This document shows positions 1 to 11,659 of a stretch of DNA of 64,000 nt, piece by piece. A program made the position numbers and the translations under genes. Each line of letters opens with the position of its first letter. Position 1 is the stretch's first letter. Source of the stretch: Alligator mississippiensis (lineage: Eukaryota; Chordata; Crocodylia; Alligatoridae); the NCBI RefSeq assembly GCF_030867095.1, contig NC_081824.1:115328162-115392161 (forward strand), in the 5' to 3' direction. Under the pieces are notes generated by a model. The model had not been told where the DNA came from. It was given only the letters and a program-made list of their open reading frames with translations, and ran no database searches.

Positions 1-1365
1 AAATGATCTTGCTACATATTTCTAGTTTAAATTGACTTCTATATTCTACACAGCTATTAAAATATTCCCATGAGACAGCTAGAAATATATATTCTGTACT
101 ATCCACTGAAAAAAAATCATTACACATTTTTTATTATTACAGTGATTCTTCTATTCAGATTAGAAAATCAAGTAAATTACAATTATTCTTTTACTTTAGA
201 AAATGTGTACAGAACATATAGAGGAAAAGATATTTTACGTGCTCTCACTCTCAGCATTTTACATCTTCATAGAAAAAAACATTTTGGATGGGATTTTTGC
301 TTTTGTTTCTAATCTTTCATTACAGTCAGAAAAATAGTTAGACTCATCTTAATAGCTTTAGAGCTTGTATGCAAAACATGTTTGAATCTTCTTTCTCTTA
401 CTAAAAACCTAACTGTTTAATTTCTCTTTTCATCCATACATCTTCTTTGTGGGAATGTTTAGTGGGAATGCATTTAAACCTTCCCTTTTTTTATAAGGCA
501 GACTGGGTTGTTGCCAGTTTATATACAGTGGGAAAGACTTGTAGTTGTCTCTGGTGAGTTCACAAGAGGCCCATTTATGGCTTTTCTTTAGCAGGCTTTC
601 CCTTCTGTAATTCTCCATTCTTCTGTTACAGCTATTGAAAAGACTGATGCACAAACAATCCAGTCTTTAGGTTATTATTATGGTATTACTGGAAGTAAAA
701 AGATGAACTGTGATTCTGTCTAAATGTTACCTATAAAGTAATATGCACACTTTTATATTATGAGATTTATAGGACAGGGACTACCATTTACTCTATTTTC
801 ATTAGGGCTGTTTAAACAGATTTTCTCAAACACATTTTATAATGGAAGAATGGATTTTTGATTAAGTGATATATATTTCTTACAAAAAGCATGTGTTTTA
901 CCGTGGCACAAGTTGATTTTTCATCAGAAATTGGTGGCCTGAAAACCAAAATATTTTAATTCTAAAATGCCTCCAGTGTAGAGATTATGATTGCAATGCT
1001 TCATGTTGCCACATTCTTCCGTTTTCACTGGGCTTCACCATGAGACTTCATCTCCCATATATAATGCAGTCGTGAAACTATCAAGATGAGATGACATGAT
1101 CCAGGCTTGGAAGTTTGCCAGTGGGACTGCTTTGGGTTTAATCACAAGGCTCACTCTCAGGCCTTTGGTCTCCAAGTAGGTCTGTCAAGAGGTGGTGGAG
1201 ACAAGCTCAGAACAGTATCATTTGTGAGCTTCCAAGTATGAAACATACCTGCCAAACTGGGTGGGCAGGGCATGCCCAGGCCTTCTGGTACTGGCACATT
1301 CCTCCACTGCAATGCAGTCAAGACCTTGGGCACTTAAACACTGTGTAAGTGCTACATAGACATTC
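1..1365. other. AT-rich intergenic stretch, no gene seen
   Basis: Only short open frames without family resemblance are present. I see no CR1 tail, terminal inverted repeat or RNA gene. It ends at the target-site duplication of the hAT-like element that follows. Confidence 0.6.
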
Positions 1366-1373
1366 TTATAGAG

Positions 1374-2292
1374 CAGGGACAGGCAATTATTTCGGGCGGA
1401 GGGCTGCTTACCAAGTTGTGGCCAGCTGTCGAGGGCCTCATGGGTAGCCCCGCCCCTTGACAGGTGCCCCGCCCCCTGGTCACCAGCTTGGGACCAATGT
1501 CCCAATGTCTTGGGACCAATGTCCCAGGGTCAGCACCAGTGGGGCCCAAAGCAGGGTGGAGGCTGGCAGGAGTCTGTGGAGCCGGGTTGGGCTGCACCAG
1601 CAGGGAACGGGAGGAGCTGGTCTGGCTCCATAGAGCCCCTGCCAGCTGGGACCCTGTACTCCTGCTGCCCTGCTCTAGGCCCCGCCAGTGCTGGCCCCAG
1701 GACATTGGTGTGGGCCCCGTGCACCCGCTCACTCCCAGTGCCCCCCAGGCCCTCGGTACAGGCAGGGGGCAGCATGCAGCCCTGACCCCCTGCTCCTCTG
1801 CAGGGAACCAGCTGGTGCTGAGTGTGAGGAAAAGCAGCCCCTCCCCTGCCTGGTGGCCAGCGCTTCCTGCTGCAGCCGCTCACAGCCCATGTGGGGCTAT
1901 CCTGAGCAGGCACAGGCACGCCCATGCAGGCTGTGAGTAGCTACAGCACAGGGCACCAACCATGGGGTGGGTAAGGGGCCCCTTTTCCCCAGGCTCCTTC
2001 CCTGCCCTCCCCTCTCCCCTTATGTGTGGTTCTGGTGTGTTGCAGCCACATGGTCCCAGGCCAGAAGCCCCTACTGGGGCTTCTGGCTGGGGGGGCGGGG
2101 CTGGGCAGGCCCTGCTGTTGCAGGAGTCCGACGGGCTTCCCCTGGGTCCTACTGCCCCTGGTTCCTGTCATTTCTGACCAGAACCAAAGACAGATAAATA
2201 TTGATTTTCTAAATTTTTAGGGGCTCTGCGGGCAGGATAGAATGGCCCCATGGGCTGGATCCAGCCCACAGGCCAGGTTTTACCCATCCCTG
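1374..2292. mobile_element. Non-autonomous hAT (Charlie-like) DNA transposon, 919 bp
   Basis: The left end reads CAGGGACAGGCAA. The right end, read on the minus strand, is CAGGGATGGGTAAAA, so the termini are inverted and of the hAT/Charlie CAGGGxxGGxxAA type. The element is flanked by 8 bp direct repeats, TTATAGAG at 1366-1373 and GTATAGAG at 2293-2300, which differ at one base; 8 bp is the hAT target-site length. The interior is very GC-rich and gives several long spurious open frames on both strands, none resembling a transposase. It is therefore a non-autonomous copy. A related 3' end occurs near 59800. Confidence 0.8.
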
Positions 2293-2402
2293 GTATAGAG
2301 GCAGAGCAGGGTCTGAGTCTTGGATTATAACTACCACAGAGCACTACTGAGGCACTGGAAAATCAACTGTTTAAAAGAAAGAAGTGGGGAGGAGGATGGG
2401 AG

Positions 2403-2690
2403 ATTTCATAGTTTCAGTTTCATAGTTGGTAGGGTTGGAAGGGACCTGAGCAGATCATCAAGTCCGACCCCCTGCCATGGGCAGGAAAGAATGCTGGGGT
2501 CAAATGACCCTGGCTAGCTGATTGTCTAGCCTCCTTTTGAAGACCTCCAGGGTAGAAGCGAGCACCATTTCCCTAGGAAGTTGGTTTCAGCTCCTAGCCA
2601 CTCTGACTGTGAAGTAGTGACTCCTCATGTCCAGCCTGAATCTACCCTCAGTCAACTTATGGCTGTTATTCCTTGTTCCTATAATCTTGT
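2403..2690 (-). mobile_element. CR1 LINE, 3' end fragment
   Basis: On the plus strand it opens with TTTCATAGTTGGTAGGGTTGG followed by AAGGGACCTGAGCAGATCA. This is the reverse complement of the classic CR1 3' tail (GATCTGCTCAGGTCCCTTCC...). It continues into the final coding region and is 5' truncated, as CR1 copies usually are. The inner boundary is approximate. Confidence 0.85.
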
Positions 2691-2902
2691 TATAAAGATT
2701 GTTTCTTTATATAAATCAAGATCCACAAAAGTATGAGAGGAGGTATTCTATCCTTTCATGGTGATCGAAGTGCCCACACTAGGTCGTCTACAAGGTGGAG
2801 TAAGTGCCAAAAATGCCAATTAAAAATTCTGTTCTTGGCTAAGTAGCACAGCACCTGTGGATGCCTTGGTATTTGTATGGATATGTAATACACACTAGGT
2901 AT

Positions 2903-3322
2903 ATCTACATGAGACATTCACTGCAGAACTGACTAATAAGCTCAGCAGTAAACTCTCTGCATCAGCTATTAGGCCACAGTAAGCCAATAAATGCCACCAT
3001 AGTGCAGTACTTGTAAATACAAGTACTAGCCTGTTTTGGCAATATTTACTCCACAGCAATGCACATGTAGATGCTGACGAGGTTGGCTGGGGTATGAGGG
3101 TGCTTCAGTGTGGGAGCTGCCTGCCAGATAGCCCCAAGCTGGAGCATCTTTGTGCCCAAGACAGCCTCTTCAGGCCCCCTCCCAGCTGGGGCTGCCCTGA
3201 CCCAGCTCAATGTACTGTAGTCCCAGGCACACATGTAAACACAATGCCTGGAAGCAATAAACTCTGGCACAATATATACTGCAGTTTATTGCTTCACATT
3301 AATAACATGTGTAGACTCACCC
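2903..3322. mobile_element. MITE-like repeat with TCTACATG termini
   Basis: The left end reads ATCTACATGAGACATTCACTG. The right end, read on the minus strand, is GTGAGTCTACACATG. The arms carry repeated CAGTAA and TACTGCA motifs, and the middle is GC-richer. Related copies lie at 14062, 15292, 47008, 51250, 57950 and 61258. No protein is encoded, so it looks like a non-autonomous DNA transposon. I could not settle its superfamily or target duplication. Confidence 0.6.
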
Positions 3323-3479
3323 ACTGAAAATAAAATATGTATATGAGACTGAGAGAGAAAGAGAAAGACTTTTGACTTTTTAAAAACTTTATTCTACAAA
3401 TATTGAAAGCAAACAATAAGTGCAAAGTTATGTAACTCTCACAGAGGCTGAGCACGAAAACCTTTCCAGCAACAAAATA

Positions 3480-3960
3480 CCTCATCACTGGAGATTGAAA
3501 CCCTGTACAATGCCCCTCATTGGGACTACATATGTAGGACCAGCTGTCTATCTTCCACCTTGCAGAGAGCCTCCTTGATGGGCCAGCATGACACAAACTG
3601 GTACACATTTTGTTGCAGGGTGAAGCGTCCAAATTCAAATGTGACACAGGCCTGTACAGGAATCAGAAGAGTTGGACAGCATCATCAGACCTGGTCCCTG
3701 CAAGCCCATTTCTGTGGCTTTTCAGTGTTGCCATCTTGGCCTGGCCCAGCAGGAAGTTTACCAGGCATATCACACTCCTGTTGGCTAGTAGGTACAGGAT
3801 AGAGAAGAGATACACAGATTTACAGAAGTCCAAGTCCAGCATGTCAAAGAGGGTGCTGAGGGCAGTAAGGGTGGTTGCAGCCAGGGGGAGTCCAAAAAAG
3901 TGGAAGAGGGTCTCCTCCACCTCTTCCTTACAGGAGGTGCAGGCCACTAAACTGATCTAA
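3480..3960 (-). mobile_element. Tx1/L1-like LINE, ORF2 C-terminal remnant
   Basis: The minus strand at 3663-3947 encodes a piece with CLVNFLLGQAKMA, and 3540-3660 in another frame encodes FEFGRFTLQQNVYQ followed by KEALCKVEDRQLVL. This order (ETLxHxF block, LLNFLLGQAK block, then an EFxxY/EALC tail) is what I remember of the C-terminus of Tx1-like LINE reverse transcriptases of fishes, frogs and turtles. The frame change shows that it is dead. The family call rests on memory of those motifs. Confidence 0.5.
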
Positions 3961-6200
3961 AGATCCCTTCTTTTAGGTGTTAATGAGAGAGAAAGAAAGA
4001 TCCCTTCTTTTCCCACAGTAGCTGTATGGCCAGGGCACTTACTTGGGAAGCTGGAGGCACTGGGTCTCCATCATCCAACGGAAGGTCAAACCTGCCATGA
4101 TAAACTATGAGTTTGTGCAATATTTGTAGTTTAAATGTGTTCATGTTATGATAATGTTGCATGCCTCAGTTTCTTTAACTAGCTTGTTTGGAAGAAGAAC
4201 ATTCATTAATGCTTTATTAGTGGGGAATGGTCCATTAAGAAATCAGTGGACTAATTGCATATGAAGACTCAGCAGAACACCAAGTTACAACACTCTAGCC
4301 TCGGCACCTGAAAGGACTTAGCTGTTTGTGGTCCCAAGAAAGGACTTAAAAAGGGAGATGCCTGGACTTGGGCATATCTAGGATTTTGAAAAAGGGTGTG
4401 TGACCCCATGATGAGAATGGAAGGGGAGGGCAACCCACTGAAAGGAGGGCTGAGCAACTTATCCCAGGCCTGAGCTTTGGGGCATCTCTCTAGGGGCTAT
4501 GGGTGAAGGAGCAGGGTTAAAGAGGCCTAGGCTAAGCTGCAGAAGTGTTGTTAAGTAGAAGGCTCAAAGCCTGTTTCTGAGTGACAGCAGTGTGAACCTT
4601 TGCAGATGTGACAACTAGCTTGGTCAGCAAAGGAAAGGAAGCCATCAAACACAATTAAACAAAGCACGAGGCCTGAAAAGAGATAAGGGAAGACCATACA
4701 TTCAATAATCCAAATACATTGTATCATTGCTTTATATTAAAATAGTAGTAGTAGTGATTGATGTAACCAAATGTATTAGATATTATTTTGCTATAATCGA
4801 TATATTTTTGTTGAGGCTTACATAATTTTTAAAAACAAAAACAACCTTGAAAGAGAAGACCATAAACTAAGATAAAAGAAAAAAAACAGGCCCGCATTGA
4901 GCACACACTACAATGGGGAAAGAAAGGAGATAGAAAATCCCTCTCTCTTTCTTTCTCAAGGATATAAATCATAACTAACCTTCGAAGTCCACAGAGGTAA
5001 CCAGAACCAAAGGGACCATATCTTGGAAACTAAGAAACCATGGATTCACCCTCTCTAGAAGCTATGCCTGAGCTAGCTTCAGCAGGTTCTCAGACTATCT
5101 GAGGCTATAAGGACTAAGCAAATGCCCTCTTGAGGAACCTGTGACACGTGTGTCTTCCTGACTTCCCAGCTTAGCACTTTAACCATCACATCACAGATCG
5201 GGGCATCATTCATTGCTTTCTCTGAAGAAGATGGCTCCCTGGGCAACTAGGAGAGGGGAAGTATGTGGGAGATATGTGGGTCCAGGAGGTAGGAAGCAAA
5301 AATAGACAATGTATGACTCAATGGCTAGGGCCATAAGTTACATATACATTTCTGATTACTTAACCTGGCTTAAACCTTTAACAGAATAGAAGTTCAGTGC
5401 ACATAAACTAGTTTCAAAATGGCTGAAACTGGTTTAATATAAACATGATTGAATGCAGTATCAGACTTAAGTGATTTGAGTCAAACTGGGTTATGAAACT
5501 TCTGTCCCAGACCCCTTCCTGCTTCAAGTTAAATCCAAGTCCCTGACCATCCCAGCATGCTTTCTAGCCCTGGGCTTGGCTATACTGTCTGCTCCAGCAG
5601 AAAAAGTTGGGGTGGTGGGGGAGAGCAGAGGCAGGGACTGTTTGCACCCAGGCAAATCGTGGATGGGGTCTGTGGTCTAGGGCCAGGGATGGGGGTTAAA
5701 TTTCCCTTCCCCTGAGTACAGAGATACCCTGCCCTGCTAAAAACTTACTGCTGGCTGTGATTATGGACTACAAATCACAGGGACACCTGGAAGCAGAAAA
5801 AGGAAGTGATGAACAACCCTGCAGAGTCCTATTGTTGTGATTCTGGACTGCAAACCCCAGAGTGGAAGAGGAAGCAAACACACAGCCCATGTTTGCTATG
5901 TGCCAGAGAGCCATGCTGTAGTGCTCCCTGGCTTCTGGTCTGAGCTACTGTAGGTATGTAGCTGCATTTCCAGCATGAGAAGTGAATGTTTCTCTAGTTG
6001 TTTCTAAGTTTAATTTTTGCAGTTTAGACTAACCTCCAAAGACTGAATTGATTCAGCCTTGGGCTTTGTAACTGTCTATACTTAGCCTATGATGTATGTT
6101 GGCCTGTAAGGGAAGAGGCTCTGGGTTTTATCTGGGACCCTTGCTCACAATGCCCCCCCGCCCCCGTACTGACCTCCATTTTTTCCAATGACTATATTAG
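3961..6200. other. Intergenic stretch, no gene seen
   Basis: No convincing coding region. A 15 bp direct repeat (AAGATCCCTTCTTTT) occurs at about 3959 and 3999. Around 5740-5860 two copies of a motif like TGTGATTnTGGACTnCAAA lie about 70 bp apart. Between 5330 and 6080 are phrases such as AAACTGGTTTAA and AAACTAGTTTCA that suggest an old repeat I cannot classify. Confidence 0.45.
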
Positions 6201-6204
6201 TGCC

Positions 6205-6390
6205 TTAGCCTCAAAAGAAGTGCTGAAGAAGGGGTATAATATTGGCTAACTTGTGGTGTGGTGGTTAGTGTTCTATGCTGGGAGGCACTCAGACTCAAAC
6301 CTCCTCTGGGTGAATTGGAGATGGAACCTAGGGCCACCAGCTTCCAAGGTGAGTGCTTTATTCCCTGACCTATGAAGAAAAAGGATTGGT
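6205..6390. repeat. Paired head-to-head tRNA-like repeat (copy 1)
   Basis: The left arm reads GTGGTGGTTAGTGTTCTATG and later ACTCAAACC, like a tRNA D-arm (GTGGTTAG) and T-arm (GTTCRAACC). The right arm has the same pattern on the opposite strand (TAGGTCAGGG... then GGCCCTAGGTTCC). The 5' flank (CCTCAAAAGAAGTGCTG) is shared with the copy at 17670. No anticodon stem or intact acceptor stem is visible, so it is not a tRNA gene. Confidence 0.55.
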
Positions 6391-7139
6391 GAACATCCAC
6401 CCATACCTCTTTTCTGTTCCTGAGTCTGAGACCGGTAGTCAGGGGTTTGGGCCAATTCTGTTTTCTAGGTGTTTAAGTCTACTATGCTTCCACAAGAGAT
6501 GGATGTATGGGCCTTGGATACTACTGTACATGCCAAATCTGTGTGATTGCATAGTCATGCATAGTGGTCTATGCAGGAAGGGCTATACACCTAGAATAGA
6601 ATTCCAACCCGTGTGCAGGTGGCATTTTTGGCACATAAATGACTGAAAATGTCAGATACTTAGATGGCCAGGAAGGGAATAGACTGTTACCCCAGGAAGC
6701 TAAATTCATTTCCGGATCTGACTCAAAGTCCCTAGCACAACTGGGGCTTAGTCTGACTTAGGTTTCTAGGTTCCAACAAAATATTAATTAAATATATTAA
6801 TAGAGATATGGAAGATAGAAGAAAGGAAATACTATAATTACTTCCAAAATAAGGATATCATCAGGAAAGGTGGAATCCAAAGATGATTGATGACAATTAA
6901 GTAGGTATGGTCAAAATAGTCACAAAAAATATGTCTCATTCTCTCTTTGCTCTGTGAATGCTATCTTGGAATTTGGTGCAGTCACACTCTTCATCTAGAA
7001 ACTTTCTCTGACTCCCACACCTGGACAGCTGTGACTGGCCACTAGAGGCCTAGCAAGCAGGGACAGGACTAGGAACTGTATCTGTGAGTTGCTACTAGAA
7101 GACTGGTGAACCCAGACCAGGTTCTATCCCTGCTTTACA

Positions 7140-7864
7140 GGGAGGGGTGAGAGAGATCCTGGGATACTGGAGGACTTCAATTTGAGTAGCACATCTGTGG
7201 GGAGTGACCACATCTTAATGGAACAGGAGCTGGGTAGTAGGGATCAGAGATAATCCTGCACTGGAATGGCATAACTTTGAGCCACATGAGAAGTTTGGCA
7301 ACTGTTGATCCTTCTGGATCATGGTGTATGCATGAGAGGTCACCCAGATCTTGGTGAGGCCACAGCTGGAGTACTGCATCCAATTCTGGGCTCCCCACTT
7401 CAGAAAGTATGTGGAGAAACTTGAGAGAGTCCAGAAGAGAGCCACACATGTGATTAGAGGTCAAGAGAAAAGGCCCTATGAGGAGAGGCTGAGGCACAGG
7501 ACTCTTCTGCCTGGAGAAAAGAAGGCTCAGGAGAAACTTGGTGGTAACTTAGAAGTATATAAGGGGTGTGCATCAGGAACTGGGAGAACATCTGTTCAGC
7601 AGGGCACTCCAAGGGAAGACAAGGTCTAGTGGTCACAAAGTGCTGGAAGACCATTTTAGACAGGACATAAGGAAAAACTTCTTTACCATCTGAGTCTCTA
7701 GAGCCTGGAGTAGACTCACCCCAGAAGTGGTCCAAGCATCTACTTTGGATACAGTCAAGAAACACCTGGATGCTTACCTTATGGGGGTCATCTGACCCCA
7801 GCTGACTTCCTGCCCTTTGGGCAGAACCTGATGATCTCCCTTCAGCTTTAACATCTATGATGCA
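7140..7864 (+). mobile_element. CR1 LINE, degraded 3' portion
   Basis: From about 7340 it encodes the CR1 block VRPQLEYCIQFWAPHFRKYV and LERVQKRATHVI, and it runs to the CR1 3' end (GATGATCTCCC...ACATCTATGA). The upstream 7140-7340 stretch has phrases like GAGGACTTCAATTTGAG and TGGAACAGGAGCTGGG that could be part of the endonuclease region, joined by an internal deletion. Reading frames are broken. It is older than the copy at 8378. Confidence 0.75.
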
Positions 7865-7979
7865 TATGCCTAGGCAGGAAGTTTTTTTGGAGTGGAGGCT
7901 ACCCAAACCTTCTATCTCCCCCTTTTGAGTACTGAAATGGAATCCAAAGGGTAGACCAGGCCTGGACATTTGGTGCCTC

Positions 7980-8075
7980 CATAGCTGTATTTGTATAAAA
8001 AGCTGGAAATTGAACCCAGGTCTTCTGTGGGACAGACAAGAATTCTACCACCGAACCATAGAGGACTCCTTTTGA
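7980..8075. repeat. tRNA-like repeat, half copy
   Basis: AAATTGAACCCAGGTCTTCTG followed by ATTCTACCACCGAACCATAG resembles the right arm of the paired tRNA-like family on the minus strand. The left arm is not obvious. Confidence 0.35.
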
Positions 8076-8377
8076 GACCCATATTGAGTGTTTAAAACCA
8101 CTTTAAGGTGTTAATGTGTGGGCAGTCCAGAAATTAAGAGCTCCAGGAGCTGCCCAAAATTACCATGTAACAAGGCTATGAATCCCATTAGTTTAAATAC
8201 AAGCACATGCTTGAATTAGGGCTCAAAACAGGAGGCAGCCTGTTAGATCTAGAAAGAAAATTTTCTCTCATGAAACTTTTGGTCAAATAGGCAGGCTCAA
8301 AATGTATGGACTTTGTGGATAGTTTTAAGTTTTTTTTAAATATCCATATATGTGTTGGCCATTTTTACTTGCTTTTA

Positions 8378-9302
8378 CCTGTGGCTGAGGGAGTGAAGTG
8401 TACTCTGTCCAAGTTTGCGGATGACACAAAACTGTGGGGAGAAGTGGACATGCCAGAGGGCAGGGAACAGCTGCAAGCAGACCTGGACAGGTTGGACATA
8501 TGGGCAGAAAACAACAGGATGCAGTTCAACAAGGAGAAATGCAAAGTGCTGCACCTAGGGAGGAAAAATGTCCAGCATACCTACTGCCTAGGAAATGACC
8601 TGCTTGGTGGCACGGAAGTGGAAAGGGATCTTGGAGTCCTAGTGGGCTCCAAGATGAACACGAGTCGGCAGTGTGACGAAGCCATCAGAAAAGCTAATGG
8701 CACTTTTTCGTGCATCAGCAGATACATGACGAACAGATCCAAGGAGGTAATACTTCCCCTCTATTGGGTGCTGGTCAGACCGCAGTTGGAATACTGTGTG
8801 CAGTTTTGAGCACCACACTTCAAGAGGGATGTGGATAACCTGGAGAGGGTCCAGAGAAGGGCCACTCGTATGGTTAAGGGCTTGCAGGCCAAGCCCTATG
8901 AGGAGAGACTAGGGCACCTGGACCTCTTCAGCCTCCGCAAAAGAAGGTTGAGAGGCGACCTTGTGGCTGCCTATAAGTTCATCAGGGGGGCACAGAAGGG
9001 AATTGGTGAGGTTTTATTCACCAAGGCGCCCCCAGGGGTTACAAGAAATAATGACCACAAGCTAGCAGAGAGCAGATTTAGACTGGACATTAGGAAGAAC
9101 TTCTTCACAGTTCGAGTGACCAAGGTCTGGAACGGGCTCCCAAGGGAGGTGGAGCTCTCCTTTACCCTGGGGGTCTTCAAGAGGAGGTTAGATAAGCATC
9201 TAGCTGGGGTCATCTGAACCCAGCGCTCTTTCCTGCCTATGCAGGGGGTCGGACTCGATGACCTATTGAGGTCCCTTCCGACCCTAGCATCTATGAATCT
9301 AT
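8378..9302 (+). mobile_element. CR1 LINE, 5'-truncated, nearly open reverse transcriptase end
   Basis: The frame starts inside the CR1 ORF2 reverse transcriptase at VKCTLSKFADDTKLWG, so the FADD catalytic motif is kept. It continues through VRPQLEYCVQF, LERVQRRATRMVKGL and NFFTVRVTKVWNGLP to a stop at about 9217. A single in-frame TGA at 8807-8809, where other copies have TGG (W), separates two open frames that are otherwise in phase. The element ends in GAGGTCCCTTCCGACCCTAG and two ATCTATGA units, the usual CR1 tail. It is a relatively young copy, truncated at 5' by incomplete reverse transcription. Confidence 0.92.
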
Positions 9303-9925
9303 GTGGCCTTCACAAGAATGCATGAGACCAATCCAGAATAGTTTTTTGGGAACAAAGGAGCAAAACAAAAACAAAAGGAGCAGACATTGTATAAATCTAC
9401 AGGAGTTGCTGAGTAACAAAAAATGCAACTATAACATGTCAAAATAAAGAGAGATTACAAATAAAGCACATGTTTGAACAAAAATCATTATCTGAAGATA
9501 GCTTCAACGGTTGCTCTAAAAGGCAGTGTAACAGTCAGAGACCAACAGAAGGCCAGATAGGACTTAACTGTATGCCTTCCTTCCCAAAAAAGGCTCAGAC
9601 ACTGACAAAGGCTTAAAGACACTGAATTTATCCCTGGACAAGTTGTGCCTGTGTTTGTCCTGGAACAGAAATTTCCTGGGATTGACGTATACACATTGGC
9701 CTTCCAATCAGGGTTCAATGAGTGGCTGAATGCATTGCTGCTTTTCTGCCATTGATACAATGATGCAATCCTGAGATAACCATTCAGACACACTTTGAGA
9801 GGCACCAGGATAAACTACTAGTACTTCTTATCCTTTTTAGTAGTTATGCAGAGACAATGGGTATGGACATCTGAATGGTTTCACTTTGCTCTAGGATAAT
9901 GGCTTCTTGGGTTTGGAGGCCAGGC
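9303..9925. other. Intergenic stretch, no gene seen
   Basis: AT-rich, with short spurious frames only. No repeat is recognised. Confidence 0.5.
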
Positions 9926-9929
9926 CTGA

Positions 9930-10600
9930 AGACAATAGCCAAGGGTGGATCCAGAGATGCGACAGTGGTGTGGCTGTACCCTGCTTGTGGATTAGACTAT
10001 ACCACAGGAGCCTCCAGGGACTTTTTAAAGTTCCTAAAGCAGGTGCAAATACTTCCCTTTCCTGCTCAAAGAAACACTCCCGTCCCTGCCCCTGCCCCTC
10101 TTCCCCATCTCCTACTTGCCTTTCCCTACTGTCCAGAGGGTGTAGAAGCATCAAAGCCATTCCTACCTTTTACACAGGGGCTTGGTTTAGCTGGGGATAG
10201 GGACAGAAGCTGCAGGGATGGACAAGGGTTCCCCTTTCCCATGCTGTGACCAGGCAGGATTGGGGGAACTCTCCAGGTACTCTCCTGTCACCCTATTGCT
10301 GCTGCACCCTCCACAGCTGAGCCCTGCCCCTGCTCAGCCCAGCTGGCTCTGGAAAGTCCCTGCCCCCCAACCGAGGAGAATGCAGCACAGGAGTGAGTCG
10401 GGGAGGGGGCCACCTCGGAGCAGGAAGGGGAAGAGAGGAAGTATTTTTACCTGCTTTTGGACTTTAAAAACTCCCCAGAGCCTCCTGCAGTGTGGTGTGT
10501 CTACACTGATGGGGTTGAGGAGGCTGCAAGTAGGGGTGTTGCAGTGTGGGTTGCTGCTCCCTCACCGCCATCTGGGAAACTCTGGATGTGCCCCTGATCA
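9930..10600. repeat. Foldback (long inverted repeat) element, family A, copy 1
   Basis: The left arm contains GGGACTTTTTAAAGTTCCTAA then AGCAGGTGCAAATACTTCCC. The right arm (10425-10490), read on the minus strand, contains GGAGTTTTTAAAGTCCAAAA then GCAGGTAAAAATACTTCC. The two arms are therefore diverged inverted repeats around a roughly 300 bp GC-rich middle. A second copy with the same arms lies at 56630-57240. No protein is encoded. Confidence 0.65.
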
Positions 10601-10629
10601 TAACACCCCTTCTTGTTCACAGTTGTATG

Positions 10630-11140
10630 AGTAATCTCAAACTGGCTCAGCTTTTGGTGGGAACAATGCCCCCCTTTTGGGGAAAAGAGTGTAACTGGTA
10701 GTGAATCACAGCAAGACAGGGAGGATGCTCCAAATCTGAATATCCATTGGCAATATGTAGGAGGTGCACATGGGTGCACATGCACCCACTGAGTATGGCA
10801 GTGCACCCCCTGCAAAAAGGCGCTGCTGACACTGCCAGTGGTGTCTGCGGGTGGTCCCCAGTTTCCACTGGCTGCTGCTGCCAGTGGCATCTGCGGGTGG
10901 TCGCCAACCACTGGTTGGCGCTCCTGATCCACCCCTCCCCCCGCCTCTGCCACTGACAGCACTGTGGTCACCTGTGGGAGCTCCCCGCTTGCCGCAGCCA
11001 TGTTTCTGCCACCAACAGTGCCACCACCATCTGAGAGAGCTTGCCACGCCCCCCCAGCCTCCAGAGGCACATGGTGTTCATATGGATATCCACTGGCAAA
11101 GACACACTGATGTAACCTTTTTCAGCTGCTCTTAAAAGCT
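10630..11140. repeat. GC-rich repeat with internal tandem units
   Basis: Two adjacent units share GCCAGTGGTGTCTGCGGGTGG and GCCAGTGGCATCTGCGGGTGG (10823-10910). Near-identical phrases ATATCCATTGGCAA (about 10741) and ATATCCACTGGCAA (about 11085) border the segment. The phrase GGTGCACATGGGTGCACATG recurs in similar form at 47885. Open frames here are compositional. Confidence 0.4.
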
Positions 11141-11659
11141 CACTTTGCATGCAAGAACCATTGGGGAAACTGAGGCAGGCACAACAATGATAGAAATATT
11201 ACAGAACAGTTCAACATTCTGTCACAGTGTGTTGTTCATAAGCCATTCATTCAAAGTGGGGATTTCCTCATAAACGGTTGACTGCAAATGCATGGACCTG
11301 ATTTGATGGCCCAGGAAGCCCCGTCCAGCCCCATTTTCCTCTTACTCAGAAGTTGTGTTCACATAGAATGACGGGTGGTTGAGCAGCAAACTGTGAACAG
11401 CTGACAAAGAGTTCTGAGCCTAGTGTTAGACTACAGAGCCACACTTATGGGACTAGCTGGGATCCAGGAATTAGGTACACCTCAGCCTAAGACCCCTGGG
11501 AGGCCCAATCCAACAGGTATCCTCATAGTACACCTTCCCACCAAAATTCACTTGTGGCCTATTTCTTTTAGAAGAGAGCAAGAAAAGAAGACTTTTAAGG
11601 ATTGGTTTTATATTGCATTGATGACTATTTAACATAAAATGCAAATACAGCATAACGGT
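11141..11659. other. Intergenic stretch, no gene seen
   Basis: No family resemblance in any frame. It ends at the probable LTR. Confidence 0.45.

Noticed and set aside
1464-2197. Several overlapping 60-160 residue frames on both strands
   Set aside because: They lie inside the GC-rich hAT-like element, overlap on both strands and have proline/glycine/alanine-rich text with no family resemblance.
3610-3960. Plus-strand 116-residue frame as a gene
   Set aside because: The opposite strand matches a LINE C-terminus better; the plus frame is its shadow.
6205-6390. A functional tRNA gene
   Set aside because: D-arm-like and T-arm-like phrases are present, but there is no paired acceptor stem or anticodon arm, and the copies diverge from each other.
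8306-9217. Possible host gene encoding a reverse transcriptase-like protein
   Set aside because: It is the end of a CR1 LINE with the standard CR1 tail, repeated elsewhere in the window.
9488-9805. A 105-residue minus-strand frame
   Set aside because: No family resemblance, ordinary composition, no splice or promoter context; left as intergenic.
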